From Monodelphis domestica (taxonomy: Eukaryota > Chordata > Mammalia > Didelphimorphia > Didelphidae): a stretch of DNA of 64,000 bases. The stretch is taken from contig NC_077227.1 of assembly GCF_027887165.1 (NCBI RefSeq), forward strand, positions 64,428,607 to 64,492,606, written 5' to 3'. The translations under genes and the position numbers were made by a program. Shown here piece after piece: positions 31,655 through 43,016 of this stretch (position 1 is its first letter; each line of letters starts with the position of its first letter). Below the pieces are notes generated by a model that was given only the letters and a program-made list of their open reading frames with translations, was not told the DNA's origin and made no database searches.

Positions 31655-34600
31655 GTACAGGTCAATTGAGTTCATCCTTTTCAAGTCTTCATTTCTACCA
31701 GTTGTTCCCATATGATAGGCATCTTTTCTAGGAGTTCAGACACATGAGGTCATATTTACCAATGATGATGAATTGTTTCTCTAGATACAGTCCTATCCAG
31801 TGCCCTTTCCTCTAAACATGGGAGTAAGATGATCAAAGCCATGTTATTTATGTAATCTGGTAACCAAAAGAAAGAATATGTTGTTGCCTTACCAAAAAAT
31901 CATATAGAACTACCTTCAAGGCTATCTCTTGAGAAGTTCTCAATCCTCTCCTTTTTTAGGAAACCTGTGGAATATGTTTTACTTAGTAAGATTTAAATTA
32001 AACATTGAATTCTGAAAAAAAAAAACAAACAAAAAACAAAAAACCTTAAGAACTCTTTCATGGAGAAACCAGTTATCTTTTTACAAGTCCATGTAGTCAT
32101 GCATAACTCTCAGAGAAGTATTTTTTGCTCATTTCATTCAATTCTGTAGAGAAGTGAAGGACTATGAGTTCAGAATACTACATGACAGTTGGTATAGTGG
32201 TATGCCAATTAATTGGGGTGAAATATAATAATTTTATTTTCTGATATATAATATCTTATAATTTTTTGCCTTTCAAAGAATTTAATTTGAACTATATCCT
32301 CAATTTCTTATGATTTGCTATTATATATAATTTAGCATTGAGTCCACTATATTTTGACTTTGATTCTTTGTCTTTGATTCTTAATTCATGAAAATACATT
32401 CATCATATTATAAATTAATTATACCTTTTAAAATGGTCATTTTTTCAAATTCTAGCCTTGATTATTGTCTACAGGCTCTCAATGAGTTTTAAATCAGTCA
32501 AGTTTTCAAGCCACTGAAGCATGCTTCTCTCTATTTGCTGAATAAATTTCTTAGCTTTTCATGACTTGTAGCATGGTCCAAGGTTATATTGTAGAATTCC
32601 TTCTCCATTAGGAAATTCCTATGGTTTCAAAACAATTCTATTTCTCAGTATATCAATAGATTTATCAGAGTTCTTTGCATTCTTCAGTTGGAACAAAATG
32701 TCCAGGCCTGCTGAAAGTAAATAATCCCCAAACTTTTGGGAGGATAGATGTTTTAGTTTGATGGAGATTCCTGGATCTTACAGGTTTATCAGGACTTCTG
32801 ATAATGGTTTGGAATGAAAAGATCTTGAATTAAAAAATGAATTTCATTAGTAAAAATTACCTTTTTGTAATTTTCATTATGTTCATTTTTATGTTTTCTT
32901 ATCCATGAATAATAGTAAGAGTTAGTAGCTGATTTTTCAACTTGTCTTATCACTGTTCTTCCAAGTTTAAGAAACCTTTACCACACTATAGCATGATCAA
33001 CAACAATCCTTCTAGCCAATAAGTTCCTACAAATCTCTTTATATGTGTGTGCATGTATACATATATGTATGTATACACATACACATGAAGCACACATATG
33101 ACTATTGCTATGCTAAAATTGAATTTTTTCAATTACTACTTATTCTAAGTAATTTGCACAGCACCATAATTTTCTTTGTTTCAAGAAAGGGCTCCTGGTA
33201 GGTGGTGAGAAGGTGGAATGGGCATATATAAAAATGATCACATATAAAATAAAACAATAAAATTCATTTTTTCATTAATTTTAAAAATGCTACTAAGATT
33301 AAATTTGTTCATTTCCTGATAATAGGCCAAGGACTCAGAGGTATCCAGGGCCCTCCTGGAAAAGTGGGGCCTCCAGGGCCACCAGGGTCACAGGGAGCTC
33401 CAGGACCAAAAGGCTTAAAAGGAGATAAAGGAGACAGCTCAGGTAAGTCTCTATCTGTGTTGTGCTTACTTTAACTGAGAGGGAACCATTCATCGAATCT
33501 AGGCTCAGACCTAGAAATAAGATTATCTCTCCTCCAAATATCCTATTGCCAGTATAGTCAAATGTCCCCTCCCAATTGTATCATTATTGGCAGAGCCTCC
33601 TATATGACTCAGTACCCCTCTGCCTTCCTAGCCTTACTTCACTGCAGAGACAAGAAACTATGACCATAGAACACTGCATACATTGGACTTTTCTATACAG
33701 TGATTAATTTGACTGAACTTTTTTTTCCTTTTTTCAATTCTTCATTACAAGAGATGTCTCTATGAGAGGAGAAGACAAAGGGAATACATTGGGAAATATA
33801 AGTAAGCAAAGAACAGAAATTATAAAAAAATATATTTTTTAGAAAAACAAAGCCCAAGGTGGGACCAAAGTCCCATTTGTTTTCATCAGTTACTCTAGAA
33901 ATATCTATTCCTAGATCTTTCTATTAACTAGAAATAGCTATTTTGTCTGGTTATTCTACATACACATACACATATCCTTCCATGTACACATTCTTCCTCA
34001 CACAACTTTGTTGTATGTACTTTAGCTAGAGACCCTGTCTGACTTCAGCTGGAAGTAGAGTTGAGTATTTGCTCCAGAAAATAATCATATAAGAGATGGT
34101 TGAAGGAATTTGATCCCATTTCAGTAATGTTTCTGTAGCTTTTGAGGTATTGAAGAGCCAGTGAAGAAGCTTCAAGGAATCAAAGGAATTTGATAAGGGG
34201 AAAAAAATTAAACCTGGTAAAAGGAATGGGGGGGGGGGGAAGGAGAGAGAGAATCATCAAACTTTCTTATTAAAAATATATCAGGACCATCACAAATTTT
34301 CCCCCAAATCATAGAATCTTAGAGGTAGAGAGAACCTCAGAAGACATTTAATACATACTGATTCAGTGTCTTGGATATAGCAATGTGTATTAAATACAGG
34401 GACCACTTTAGCTCAGGCTTTTAGTATCTGTCACCTGGTCTATTAAGACAACATATTAGTTAGTCTTGCTGCCTCAGCCATCTTCTAAAGATGGGATTAT
34501 GGACTCCCCTCCTGGAGAGATTCCATCAGCTCCCCATTACCTATAAAAATTTTTACCTCATTTAATTCTAATTCTTGCACAAGTCAAGATATCAGCCTTG

Positions 34601-35573
34601 CTGTCAATGATTCGTCTTCAAAAACAAAGGACCAACAACAATTATCTCTAAAATCAAATGTAAAATTCTGTTTAGCTTTCAAAGATTTTCACAAAGATCT
34701 AACCCCAATATACCTTTTTAACCTTATTAGACATTACTTCCCTTCTATGCAGTCAAATTGGGTTTGTTTGTTTGTTGTTTTTGTTTTGTTTATTATTCCT
34801 AACACATGATATTGTCTTTCTCTTGCCTTTGCATCCTCTGTATCCTATACCTGGAATAATGTATTGCCATTTCACCATTACCTCTTAATGTACTTTTCTT
34901 TTAAAATTCTACTCAAGTGATCCCTTCTGTATGAAACCTTTCCTGACTCCCTCAGCTAGGAGTGTGTTCTCCCAAATATACATATCTGATGACATATTAT
35001 TCACTTTGAATCTATTCTAGATACATACATATTAATGTACGTGTTGTCTTCTCACTAAAGGAAGCTCCTTGATAGTAGAAAGTATTTCATCTTTGTCTTC
35101 TATTCCTAATGCCTGCAACAATGCTTAGTAAATACTTGTTGATTTGGTATTTATTAAACTCAGCTATATACAGGACATGTGCTTAATTCTGGAGATACAG
35201 ACAAAGGCCTCTGCAGTCTGTGTTCAAGAGACTTCCATGATAGTGAGGAAGAACCTGTAAATAACTATGTATATGGCTTTTGCAATAGTCCAGGTGAAAG
35301 ATAATGAAGGGCTGAGAGTTGTGGCTATCTGAAAGGAGAAGAGGGGATTTATGTGAGAGGTATCATCAAGATAAAAATGACAAGAGTTGGCAATATGGTG
35401 ATTGGATATATAGGATAAGTGAGAGTGATGACAATGCTGAGACTCAAAATGTAGGTAACTGGGACAATGGTGGTGCTCGTTAAAAGGATAGAAAAGTTCA
35501 GAAGACAGAGAAGGATTGGGGTGAAAGAGGGAGTTGTGCTGAGTTTGAAGTTTCTAGACAACATCTTATGTGA

Positions 35574-35615
<42 letters not shown>

Positions 35616-35853
35616 ACTATAGCTCTGAAGTAAGACTAGAAATAGTTATATAGGTCTGGGAATCATCTGAATAGACATGATAACTGAACTTTTTGGAACT
35701 GCTGAGATCACCAAAAGAGGTAGTATGAAGTCAAAAGAGAAGAAAGGACCAACCAGAGACACCAAAGATGAGAGGATGGCTACAGTCGAAGAGCCAGCAA
35801 AGGGAAAAGAAGGAACACTCAAACAGAAGGAGACTCATGAGAGAGCAGTAGCA

Positions 35854-35901
<48 letters not shown>

Positions 35902-38900
35902 AGTATTCAGAAAAAGAAGGCATTTGACATTGTCAAATGAAGCAGAGATCAAGAATAAACATGAGAGACCATTCATTGGCACTGAGAAATCATGACTAGC
36001 TTTGGAGAGGGAAGATACCCTTTGAATGATGATGCTAGCAGAAAGCTTAAAAGGGTTTAGAAGACATCAGGGGAGAAGCAGAGATCAGTATTATAACACT
36101 CACCTAATTGTTTTGCTTCTAGTTTCCTTGGCTAAGCTGTCAACTTTGGAAGGAAAAATTCAAGATCTTGAAAGAAAAATGGAAAAGATCAATGAATGTA
36201 AGCTAACCATTCATGAAAGTGATGCTCCTTCTCTCTAGTTTGCTCTTCAGATGACTAAGCCAGAGCCTGATCCATACAATGTAAAGAGTATTGGGTTTAG
36301 AGTTCTAAGACCTAAGATTTGGGTTCAAGTCTGATACTTACCAGCTAGATGACCTTAAGGAAGCTAAACTTCTTTGATATTCCATTTCCTCCTCTGTAAA
36401 ATGAGAATGATAATAATAATGCCATCTATACCTCTTGAGCTTGAGAGGAAATCATTTTGTAATTAGTAAATTATCATAGAAACACTCATACTATTTTACA
36501 TGAAATGGAGAAAGAATTTTCTTCTTGGAAGAAAAAAATCTGGATTTTGGTTTTGCTAGTCTTACTAGCTGTGAGATTCTATCTCCTTAAGCTTCAGTTT
36601 TTTGATACTTAAAATAAAAGAAATAAAACTTATGAAGGTGAGAGAATATACATGAAAGAGGGCCTCAGAATCAGGGAGATAGGAGTTCAAGTCCTAACTC
36701 TGACAGTATACTGTTTGTGTGACCCCAGGCAAGTCAATTTAGTCTCTTCTTAATCTCTCCAAGCTCCCAGCAACTTTCTAAGATTATAAAATTACAAATC
36801 AGGAGCAAATCTCCCTTGTTAAAGGGAGTGTCATCTTTGCTACTTTCCTAAAGAAGTGGAATCACAGCCAGATTTTAAAAGTCAGAAATACCTTCTGACT
36901 ACCAAAATCCTCATTGCAGAATAAGAGGAAATCAAATCGGCTGGAGGAATTTTATTTCAATGGAGTAATTCTTCAGAAGCTATTGAAGTACTTATAAGCA
37001 AGATCTTGAATTGAATCTCAAGACAGTTCAAGTAAAGGGAAATCTTGAGATTTCAATGGAAATAAATAAAACCTGAAAAAATGGGGCAAGAGTCAAGGCA
37101 TAATGGACAGGAGACAGTGGAAAGTACCACCATCCTTTCTTAGTCAAGTTCTCTGAGTCCTGTTATAAATTTTTCCTTAAAATCCTGGGATCTTAGAGGT
37201 AGAAGGAACATGAGAGTTCACCTAACGAAAATGAATATATTTCCCTCAATATAACCGGTATATCCGAAAGGTTTATTGAATAAAATCCAAATATAGGGAT
37301 CTTCTCAGTGACATTCATAAGAGGTGGTCACCCAGTTCCCTACCTGAACATTTCTATTAATGACAGCTTATGCATCTATGATTAGTTGGTTCTATTAGGA
37401 ACTGCTTCCTTATACTGAGCCTAAGACTTCATCCTTATAACTTTCAATGATTGGTTCTAATCCCAGTTCTGCCTTCTGGTGCTAAGTAGAAAATAAGACT
37501 TCTATGTCTCATGATAAACATCTTTTTCTTATTTCTTTTGTTTCTAGCTGTTTTGAAACTGGTCACAGCCTCAAATACACAAATCCAGAACCTTCAAGCT
37601 CAAATGAACAGGAATAAGAAAGGTAAACTATCTCTTTGTGATGGGAGTGTCCTTTCTCTCTAATTGTTCTTTGGAGAACTTTAAGTCAGGGGCGGGATAG
37701 CTTCATGGGGGCAAAGAGGAAACTGAGCTTAGAATTAAAAAACCTAGGCTTGAGCCACAAAATGACATTGAACCCAGAGGGACTCAAAAAAGCCCCTTAT
37801 TTTACCTCTCTGAGCCTTGATTTGTTCATTGGCAAAAACACAAAAACCAATCTCGTGGGGTTGATGAAAGTGCTTTACAAATTTTACAACTCCCTAGAAA
37901 TGTGAGTTATTAATATTGTTTCACAAATAATGAAAAAAGCACTTTACTTACAGCAAAAAGATTTAGGTAAACAAGAAAGCAAATTGGCTCTGCAGCCAAA
38001 GACCCTGAGTTCAAATCCTGCCTTTGATACTACCTATCTATGTGACTTTGAGCTAGTCACTTAATAGCCCTTGAGATTAGTTGCAAAAGTGAGCAGATGG
38101 GCTAGATAGTCTCTGAGGCCTCTTCCAGTTCTAGATTTATTACCCATCTATATGAATTTTTGTTCTCCCACTTTGTGGCCATTTGATTATAGACATTTCT
38201 CCAAACATCACTTTCTTAATATTAAAAGTAGGGATAATGATCCAGCTCCCTGAAGGCATTCTGGTCCAATAAATCAGGGAGTTCCTTCCTCATCCCAGCT
38301 CCATGAACAGTAACTGAAATTTTAGCTCTTTATAGTTTATATTTTATAGATGAGAAAACTGAGACTCAGAGAGATTAGAGCATCTGCCTTTGGACACAGA
38401 ACAAATAAGTGGAATTTGAACCTAAGTTTCTCCTGGCTCCCATCCCAAAGTTTTCTCCATCACACAAACCATACTGATACAAGGACATTACAAATTAGAA
38501 AATATCATCTAACTGTTAGCTGTTTATGCCAGAGTTGGTTGGGGGAGTGGAAGTGGGAAGAAGGGATGGTTCATATGTGTGGTCTCATCATTGTGGGGAA
38601 ATACATTGGAGAGAAATTCCTTCCACTGACACAGATTTGCAATGGCACCTCCAGTTTCCCTGTAATACATAGATTATTCCATATAATACAAAGAAATTCA
38701 TCTAGACATTGAGAAGTTATGTGATTTGTCCAAGCTCACATGACCAGAATGTGTTTAAGGCCAAATATAAATCTAGGTCCTCCTTATTCCTAGGCTAGTC
38801 CTTTCTCTCTACTAGACTACAATCCTTCTCTTTATTCTTTTTCTGTTAATAAGGGGGGAAAGATAGCAAATAGCTAAATATTCCAATCACAAATTTGACT

Positions 38901-39928
38901 TTGAATCACAGTTTCTCTTCTCAACTATTCCATGTCCCTTTCCCTGGATCAGTTCATCTTTAATTTTTAGTTGTAATGTATCTGGTCACTTCCCTTTGAC
39001 CTGCCTGCCCTGGGACAGGTGTTTTTTTTTTTTTTTTATGTTTCTTCCATCAATTGATATCTGTGGGTAAAGACCCTTGGTCCTGGCCAAAGGTGTTCCT
39101 TTGGTTCACAAACCACGCCCTTCCCACACTTAAGTTATGGACCTCATCCTAGTCACTTTGTCCCTAGAAGTTGGGCTCCAGACCTCACACTGCCAAAACA
39201 GAAGCTTATGGCTATACCAGAGGGTCTTAACTCAGGAGCCATAGAGTCCCCCCTGAAAATGTCTGTGAGTAGATTTCAGAGGGGTCTGTAAACCTAGATA
39301 ATAAATTTTCCTCTTTATTTTCATCTACTTGAAATTTAGTATTTCCTTCAATTATTTAAAAATATTCTCCTCTAAGAAGGGATCCACAGACTCTACCAGA
39401 CTGCTGAAAGGGTTCATAATGTGCACACACACAAGTTAAGAACCCTTGGCCTAAATAAATGTGACTATGTCTCTTCTGAAGTAGCCTTTCCAGGAAAGGC
39501 ATTAGTTTGTTCCTGTGCTGAACTTGTCAACTATGCTAATCTCTCCCACAGTTCTGGCCTTCTCTGTGGGCAAAAAGGCAGGAAATAAACTTTTCATAAC
39601 TAATGGAGAAAGAGACACTTTCGACAAAGTGAAAGCTCTCTGTGAACAACTTGAAGCTACCGTTGCAACCCCAAAGAACAGAGAGGAGAATAAAGTTATC
39701 CAGGATTTGGCCGGTGGCATCTCAGCTTTCCTGGGTATCACAGACAGAGAACAAGAAGGACAGTTTACATACCTGACGGGAGGAAGATTGATTTACACCA
39801 ATTGGAAGAAAAATGAACCCAATGATTATGAACCTGGGGAAGACTGTGTATTAATGCAGAGTGATGGGTTATGGAATGATATATCCTGTACATCTTCCTT
39901 GCTAACTGTCTGTGAATTTCCTGCTTAA
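31465..39928 (+). CDS. MBL1: Mannose-binding lectin A (MBL1), five coding exons
   Basis: MBL1 is a secreted collectin that binds mannose/GlcNAc-type sugars on microbes and, with MASPs, starts the lectin complement pathway. The coding exons are 31465-31654, 33326-33442, 36123-36197, 37548-37622 and 39552-39928. They sum to 834 nt (277 residues) with all five, and every junction is GT/AG, phase 1. The order is a signal peptide (about residues 1-20), a Cys-rich end ([10 protein letters not shown]), collagen triplets with the conserved GQG break, coiled-coil neck and a C-type lectin domain. The lectin domain has an EPN motif, WND and four cysteines. [10 protein letters not shown] keeps the Lys of the MASP-binding site. 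[17 protein letters not shown] and the CEFPA end match rodent MBL-A better than MBL2, and the SFTPA neighbour agrees. Oddity: there are two neck exons instead of one. With one neck the length would be 252, close to the family's 239-248. MBL2 is the alternative name; I judge it less likely. Confidence 0.88.
32180..33050 (-). mobile_element. Dead Tc1-like DNA transposon in MBL1 intron 1
   Basis: The - strand reading shows Tc1/mariner-type transposase blocks in order. First is '[11 protein letters not shown]' (like W..VLWSDES.F), then '[19 protein letters not shown]' (like the AAG.G.L....GT.N..KY block). Next is 'ILRNRI' and 'GPCYKS-KAKKFI' (like DPKHTSK..KEF), then '[17 protein letters not shown]' (like VL.WP.QSPDLNPIENLW). 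Several frames and stops break it, and the Asp/His catalytic block is altered. 'cagttggtatagtggtatgc' near 32186 may be the terminal repeat; the other end is not clear. Confidence 0.65.
33326..33442 (+). CDS. MBL1: MBL1 coding exon 2 (collagen region)
   Basis: The exon is 117 bp, the same length as human MBL2 exon 2, in and out in phase 1. It encodes [18 protein letters not shown] and further triplets, ending GDKGDSS. The GQG break in the triplet pattern and the MASP-site Lys (in PPGKVGPP) are kept. The acceptor is AATAG and the donor CAG|GTAAGT. Confidence 0.9.
34650..35020 (+). mobile_element. L2-like LINE fragment
   Basis: Phrases such as 'aaaattctgtttagctttca' and 'gatcccttctgtatgaaacc' with 'tttcctgactccctcagc' follow the 3' part of L2. 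It is old and diverged, in MBL1 intron 2. Confidence 0.5.
35573..35614. repeat. (TA)n microsatellite
   Basis: TA run with one TG interruption in MBL1 intron 2. Confidence 0.9.
35854..35900. repeat. (CA)n microsatellite
   Basis: Perfect CA run in MBL1 intron 2. Confidence 0.95.
36123..36197 (+). CDS. MBL1: MBL1 neck exon a (coiled coil)
   Basis: The exon is 75 bp, in and out in phase 1, with acceptor TTGCTTCTAG and donor T|GTAAGC. It encodes 25 residues, with [18 protein letters not shown] at its centre. Hydrophobic residues at positions 6, 9, 13, 16, 20 and 23 give an unbroken heptad pattern. The sequence resembles the rodent MBL-A neck (KLANMEAEIRILKSKL). Confidence 0.85.
37548..37622 (+). 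CDS. MBL1: MBL1 neck exon b (second coiled-coil exon)
   Basis: This exon is also 75 bp, phase 1-1, with a strong pyrimidine tract, a TTTCTAG acceptor and the donor AAAG|GTAAAC. It encodes 25 residues including [19 protein letters not shown]. Positions 13 (Ile), 16 (Leu) and 20 (Met) match exon a. Its end, [10 protein letters not shown] followed by VLAFS of the next exon, resembles human MBL2 (LQTEMARIKK, WLTFS). It could be joined with exon a, or used instead of it, without changing the frame. Confidence 0.8.
39214..39455 (+). mobile_element. hAT-like MITE relic
   Basis: The inverted ends 'agggtcttaact' and 'agttaagaaccctt', with an inner 'agaagggatccacagactct', mark a short non-autonomous DNA element in the last intron of MBL1. 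It is related to 47960-48171. Confidence 0.55.
39552..39928 (+). CDS. MBL1: MBL1 last exon (C-type lectin domain)
   Basis: The acceptor is CTCCCACAG. The exon encodes the full lectin domain, starting [14 protein letters not shown] and ending VCEFPA-stop. Four Cys (in ALCEQ, EDCVL, ISCTS, TVCEF) form the two family disulphides. EPN, the later Glu-Asp and WND are the calcium and mannose ligands. All are present, so mannose-type binding is expected. Confidence 0.92.
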
Positions 39929-40056
39929 ATGGATCCCTCATTGGGCATTGAATGTTAAGACCCTTTACTTGTGACTCCATAGCAATGATACCAGAAAAAA
40001 TGTCAGAACTTTGTAAGCTTCAAGTTCAGTTGCCATATTCTGCATTGAAACACATA

Positions 40057-40062
40057 ATTAAA
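40057..40062 (+). terminator. MBL1 polyadenylation signal ATTAAA
   Basis: ATTAAA lies 129 bases after the stop codon and is followed by a T-rich stretch (tgattttctc). Cleavage is expected at about 40075-40085, giving a short 3' UTR. Confidence 0.6.
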
Positions 40063-40284
40063 ATACCTAACTCATCCTGATTTTCTCATGCATATTTATA
40101 CTAGCAGTAATCCCTAGTATGTCCAGGCATATGCTAGGAAAAGGGAATGCAACCTCTGACTTGGAAAGAGAAAACCAAGAAAATATAGTTCTATGAGCTT
40201 TTTTAGTCTTCATCCCAGAGGGGCTAGTCCTCTCCCTTGGACACCCCATCCATAGACACATCTACATAAATTTGTGTGTATCCA

Positions 40285-40316
40285 TATATGTATGTATATA
40301 TATATATGTATATATA

Positions 40317-40373
<57 letters not shown>

Positions 40374-40376
40374 GTA
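40285..40376. repeat. TA/TG microsatellite
   Basis: Mixed TATATG and GTGTGT runs directly downstream of MBL1. Confidence 0.9.
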
Positions 40377-40394
40377 ACTATGGCTCGATAGATT

Positions 40395-40655
40395 TTGTTG
40401 TCATTCAATCATTTTCAATTTTGTCTGACTTTTCATGACCCCATTTAGATTTTCTTGGCAAAGAGAGTCGAGTGGTTTGCTATTTCCTTCTCTAGTTCAT
40501 TTTATAAATGAAGAACCTGAGGCTTACAGAAGTAAGTGACTTGCTCGGGGTCACACAGCTAGTAGGTGTCTGAAGCCAGATTTAAGCTCATGAAGATGAG
40601 TCTTCCTGATTCCAAATCTAGTGCTCTATCCACTGCTCCACTGAGCTGCCCCTTG
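40395..40655 (+). mobile_element. CORE-SINE/MAR1-like SINE
   Basis: A nearly full-length copy with 'tcttggcaaagagag', 'tcacacagctagtaggtgtc', 'gatgagtcttcctgattcc' and 'gctctatccactgc'. Confidence 0.8.
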
Positions 40656-41000
40656 TCACTGACATCAGATAATCACTGGAGCTGAAGTTTGGTATCTCAG
40701 TTGACTGGTCTTGATAATTACCCCCAACAACATCTAAGCACTTACAGCATTTAAGGTCTCTGCCATTCAGAAAGTTTCATGATATCAGGAGTTTCAAGAG
40801 ATCTTAGGGGACCATTTGCACTAATCTCCCTCATTGTTCAGATGAGACCAAGACAAGTGACTTCCCTAATGTCATACAGCCCAAACAGATCTAGGATTCC
40901 AAACTAGATACTCTGACTCCTAACCCACACTCCTCTTGCTCTACCTTCCTGCTCCTCCTTATTACTTAACCTCCTGTGTTGTGTTGGAGTTCTATTCCTG

Positions 41001-41035
41001 GTGTGTATGTGTGTATGTGTGTGTGTGTGTGTGTA
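41001..41035. repeat. (GT)n microsatellite
   Basis: GT run with GTAT interruptions. Confidence 0.85.
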
Positions 41036-41137
41036 TACAAGCTGGACTCTGAGTTCTATCCTTGAGTGTTAAAAATATGTGATATCTCTGGTATTCATAT
41101 CACACTGAATAATGTACTTAATTGGGATTAATGTCTA

Positions 41138-41362
41138 TGGCCACGTTGGCCAACCTATGGCACTCATGCTGGGGGGGGCTGTTCACCTTCCCCCTCTCCA
41201 CTTGCTCCTGAGGACATTTCTCACTTCATCTGCACCTCTGCTCAGCAGCCCACTAGGAACATTTCCTCCCTTTCCTGTCTGGGGTAAGGTGGGGGGCTCA
41301 TATGTGGTATGAGGGTTGCAGTTTGGGTACTCAGTCTCTAAAAGGTTCTCCATCACCGGTTT
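41138..41362 (+). mobile_element. hAT-like MITE relic
   Basis: It starts with 'gttggccaacctatggcac' and ends with 'aaaaggttctccatcacc', ends seen in a widespread short DNA-element family. The terminal repeats are imperfect. Confidence 0.4.
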
Positions 41363-41559
41363 ATGAGTGATGAGAGGGGGAGGCAGCGTCCAAATCACTG
41401 AGTCTAATTGTTCTCTTTGCAAATACTGTTCACTGAGCACCTACTGCAAGGGTAGGTACATACCTAGGCCATAAGTAATATTAGATATCTTGAAGCCTTA
41501 AGGAGCCCACAAATAAATTAATAGGAATTAGTATTAATTAATAAGCCATTAATAGGAAT

Positions 41560-41815
41560 ATTGTTGCTCAGTCATTTTAGTTATGTCCAATTTTAAATGA
41601 CCCTCATTTGAGGTTTTCTTGGCAAAGATATTGGAGTGGTTGGCTATTTCCTTCTCTGGTTCATCTTACCAAGGAAACTAAGGCAAACCATGTTAAGTGA
41701 CTTTTTCAGGGTCACACGACTACTAAGTGTTTGAATTTAGAGTCGAACTCATGAAAGTGAATCTTCCTGACTCCAGGTCCAGCACTCTATTAACTGTACC
41801 ACCCAGCTATCTCTA
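41560..41815 (+). mobile_element. CORE-SINE/MAR1-like SINE
   Basis: The same family as 40395-40655, with 'gaggttttcttggcaaaga', 'cagggtcacacgactactaa' and 'actctattaactgtaccacc'. Confidence 0.75.
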
Positions 41816-42359
41816 AATAAATGGATAGATAGATAAACAGGTAGTGTTTAAAAGGAAAAAAAATAACTGAACAAAAATTTGAGCAAAACTTTCTGTAAGG
41901 CTGTAGGTTACAAAAGTCATGATCTACAGACACACCCAGTTTGATCTGAGACACTGAGTTCTTAGATCCTACAAATTGTATAAGCAAAGGCAATGACAAC
42001 AGTAATTATGAATAGGGCCTGGGTTCTGAGCAGATGTTCAGAAAAATGGTCCTGAACAGGGTTTATAAAATTGATTTCAGGATCAGCAGTTATAACTATG
42101 CCATTCCCCCTTTTCTCCTTCTCTTTCTCAGGTGACTTCAGTAGGGGTCCGGTTCCCCATGTCACAATCTCCAGGGTGTGGGGCAAGGCAGGGGGGAAGT
42201 ATATAAGCACTTTCATCCTTGCAGAGATTTTTAATACTATTCCTATTACTTTTTCTCTTATTAAAATCACAGAGTTACAATTTACCAAACTACTGTAGAG
42301 GAATCCTTGTAAGTGATCAAAAGCTACTTAATTAAATTTCTTCTTACAATAGATAGAGA

Positions 42360-42382
42360 CAAACAGACAGACAGACAGACAT
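42360..42382. repeat. (ACAG)n short repeat
   Basis: A brief 'acagacagacagacagacag' run. Confidence 0.85.
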
Positions 42383-42952
42383 GCCCTAGAGAACTTAATG
42401 CTTTCAGTTCCAGCACCCATACTGACCCTCTGGGTCCCCATGGTAATAATTATGATTGCTTTATGTGGCATAGGGCACAGACAGCCCTAACCATGTTTTT
42501 TACCTTATTCCCCAGCTACCATTTCTCCCTTGTCCTTCCACTCCACCTACCACTTCCCAGTGCTGAAACCATAAATAATCAATCCAGTCATTGCTCCTAG
42601 TGCGTCAATCTACTCCCCTATTGCTCATCCCCTCATCTCTGTGATTTTCCAAACTAAAATATACCCACCACTGATGGCCACTGGCCCCCCTTTAGGTGCT
42701 ATCTCTTCATATTCTATTAAGTCAGGAAACGCTTCCTCAGACATTGCCTACACTCCAATTGGACTGCACTCTTGAGGGATCTCCTTGACTTCAGCAGCAT
42801 CACTCATTTAGGACTTCTTTCACTCCTCCCCAATAGCCACAGTAAACTGATTGTCTGAAGATCTCACCCTCTGGCAAGATCCAGTCAGACTTGTTACTTA
42901 TATCTCATCAGTAATCTCTGCCCCTCAGGAGGAGCAACATCTCTTGCTTTTC

Positions 42953-42954
<2 letters not shown>

Positions 42955-43014
<60 letters not shown>
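42955..43014. repeat. (GT)n microsatellite
   Basis: An uninterrupted GT run of about 60 bp. Confidence 0.95.

Positions 43015-43016
<2 letters not shown>

Noticed and set aside
31465-31731. Reading exon 1 of MBL1 through to 31731
   Set aside because: The collagen pattern stops at the GTACAG donor (31655), and exon 2 continues it in phase.
38350-38712. 120-codon frame in MBL1 intron 4
   Set aside because: Its start lies in a MIR-like piece and it has no domain or splice support.
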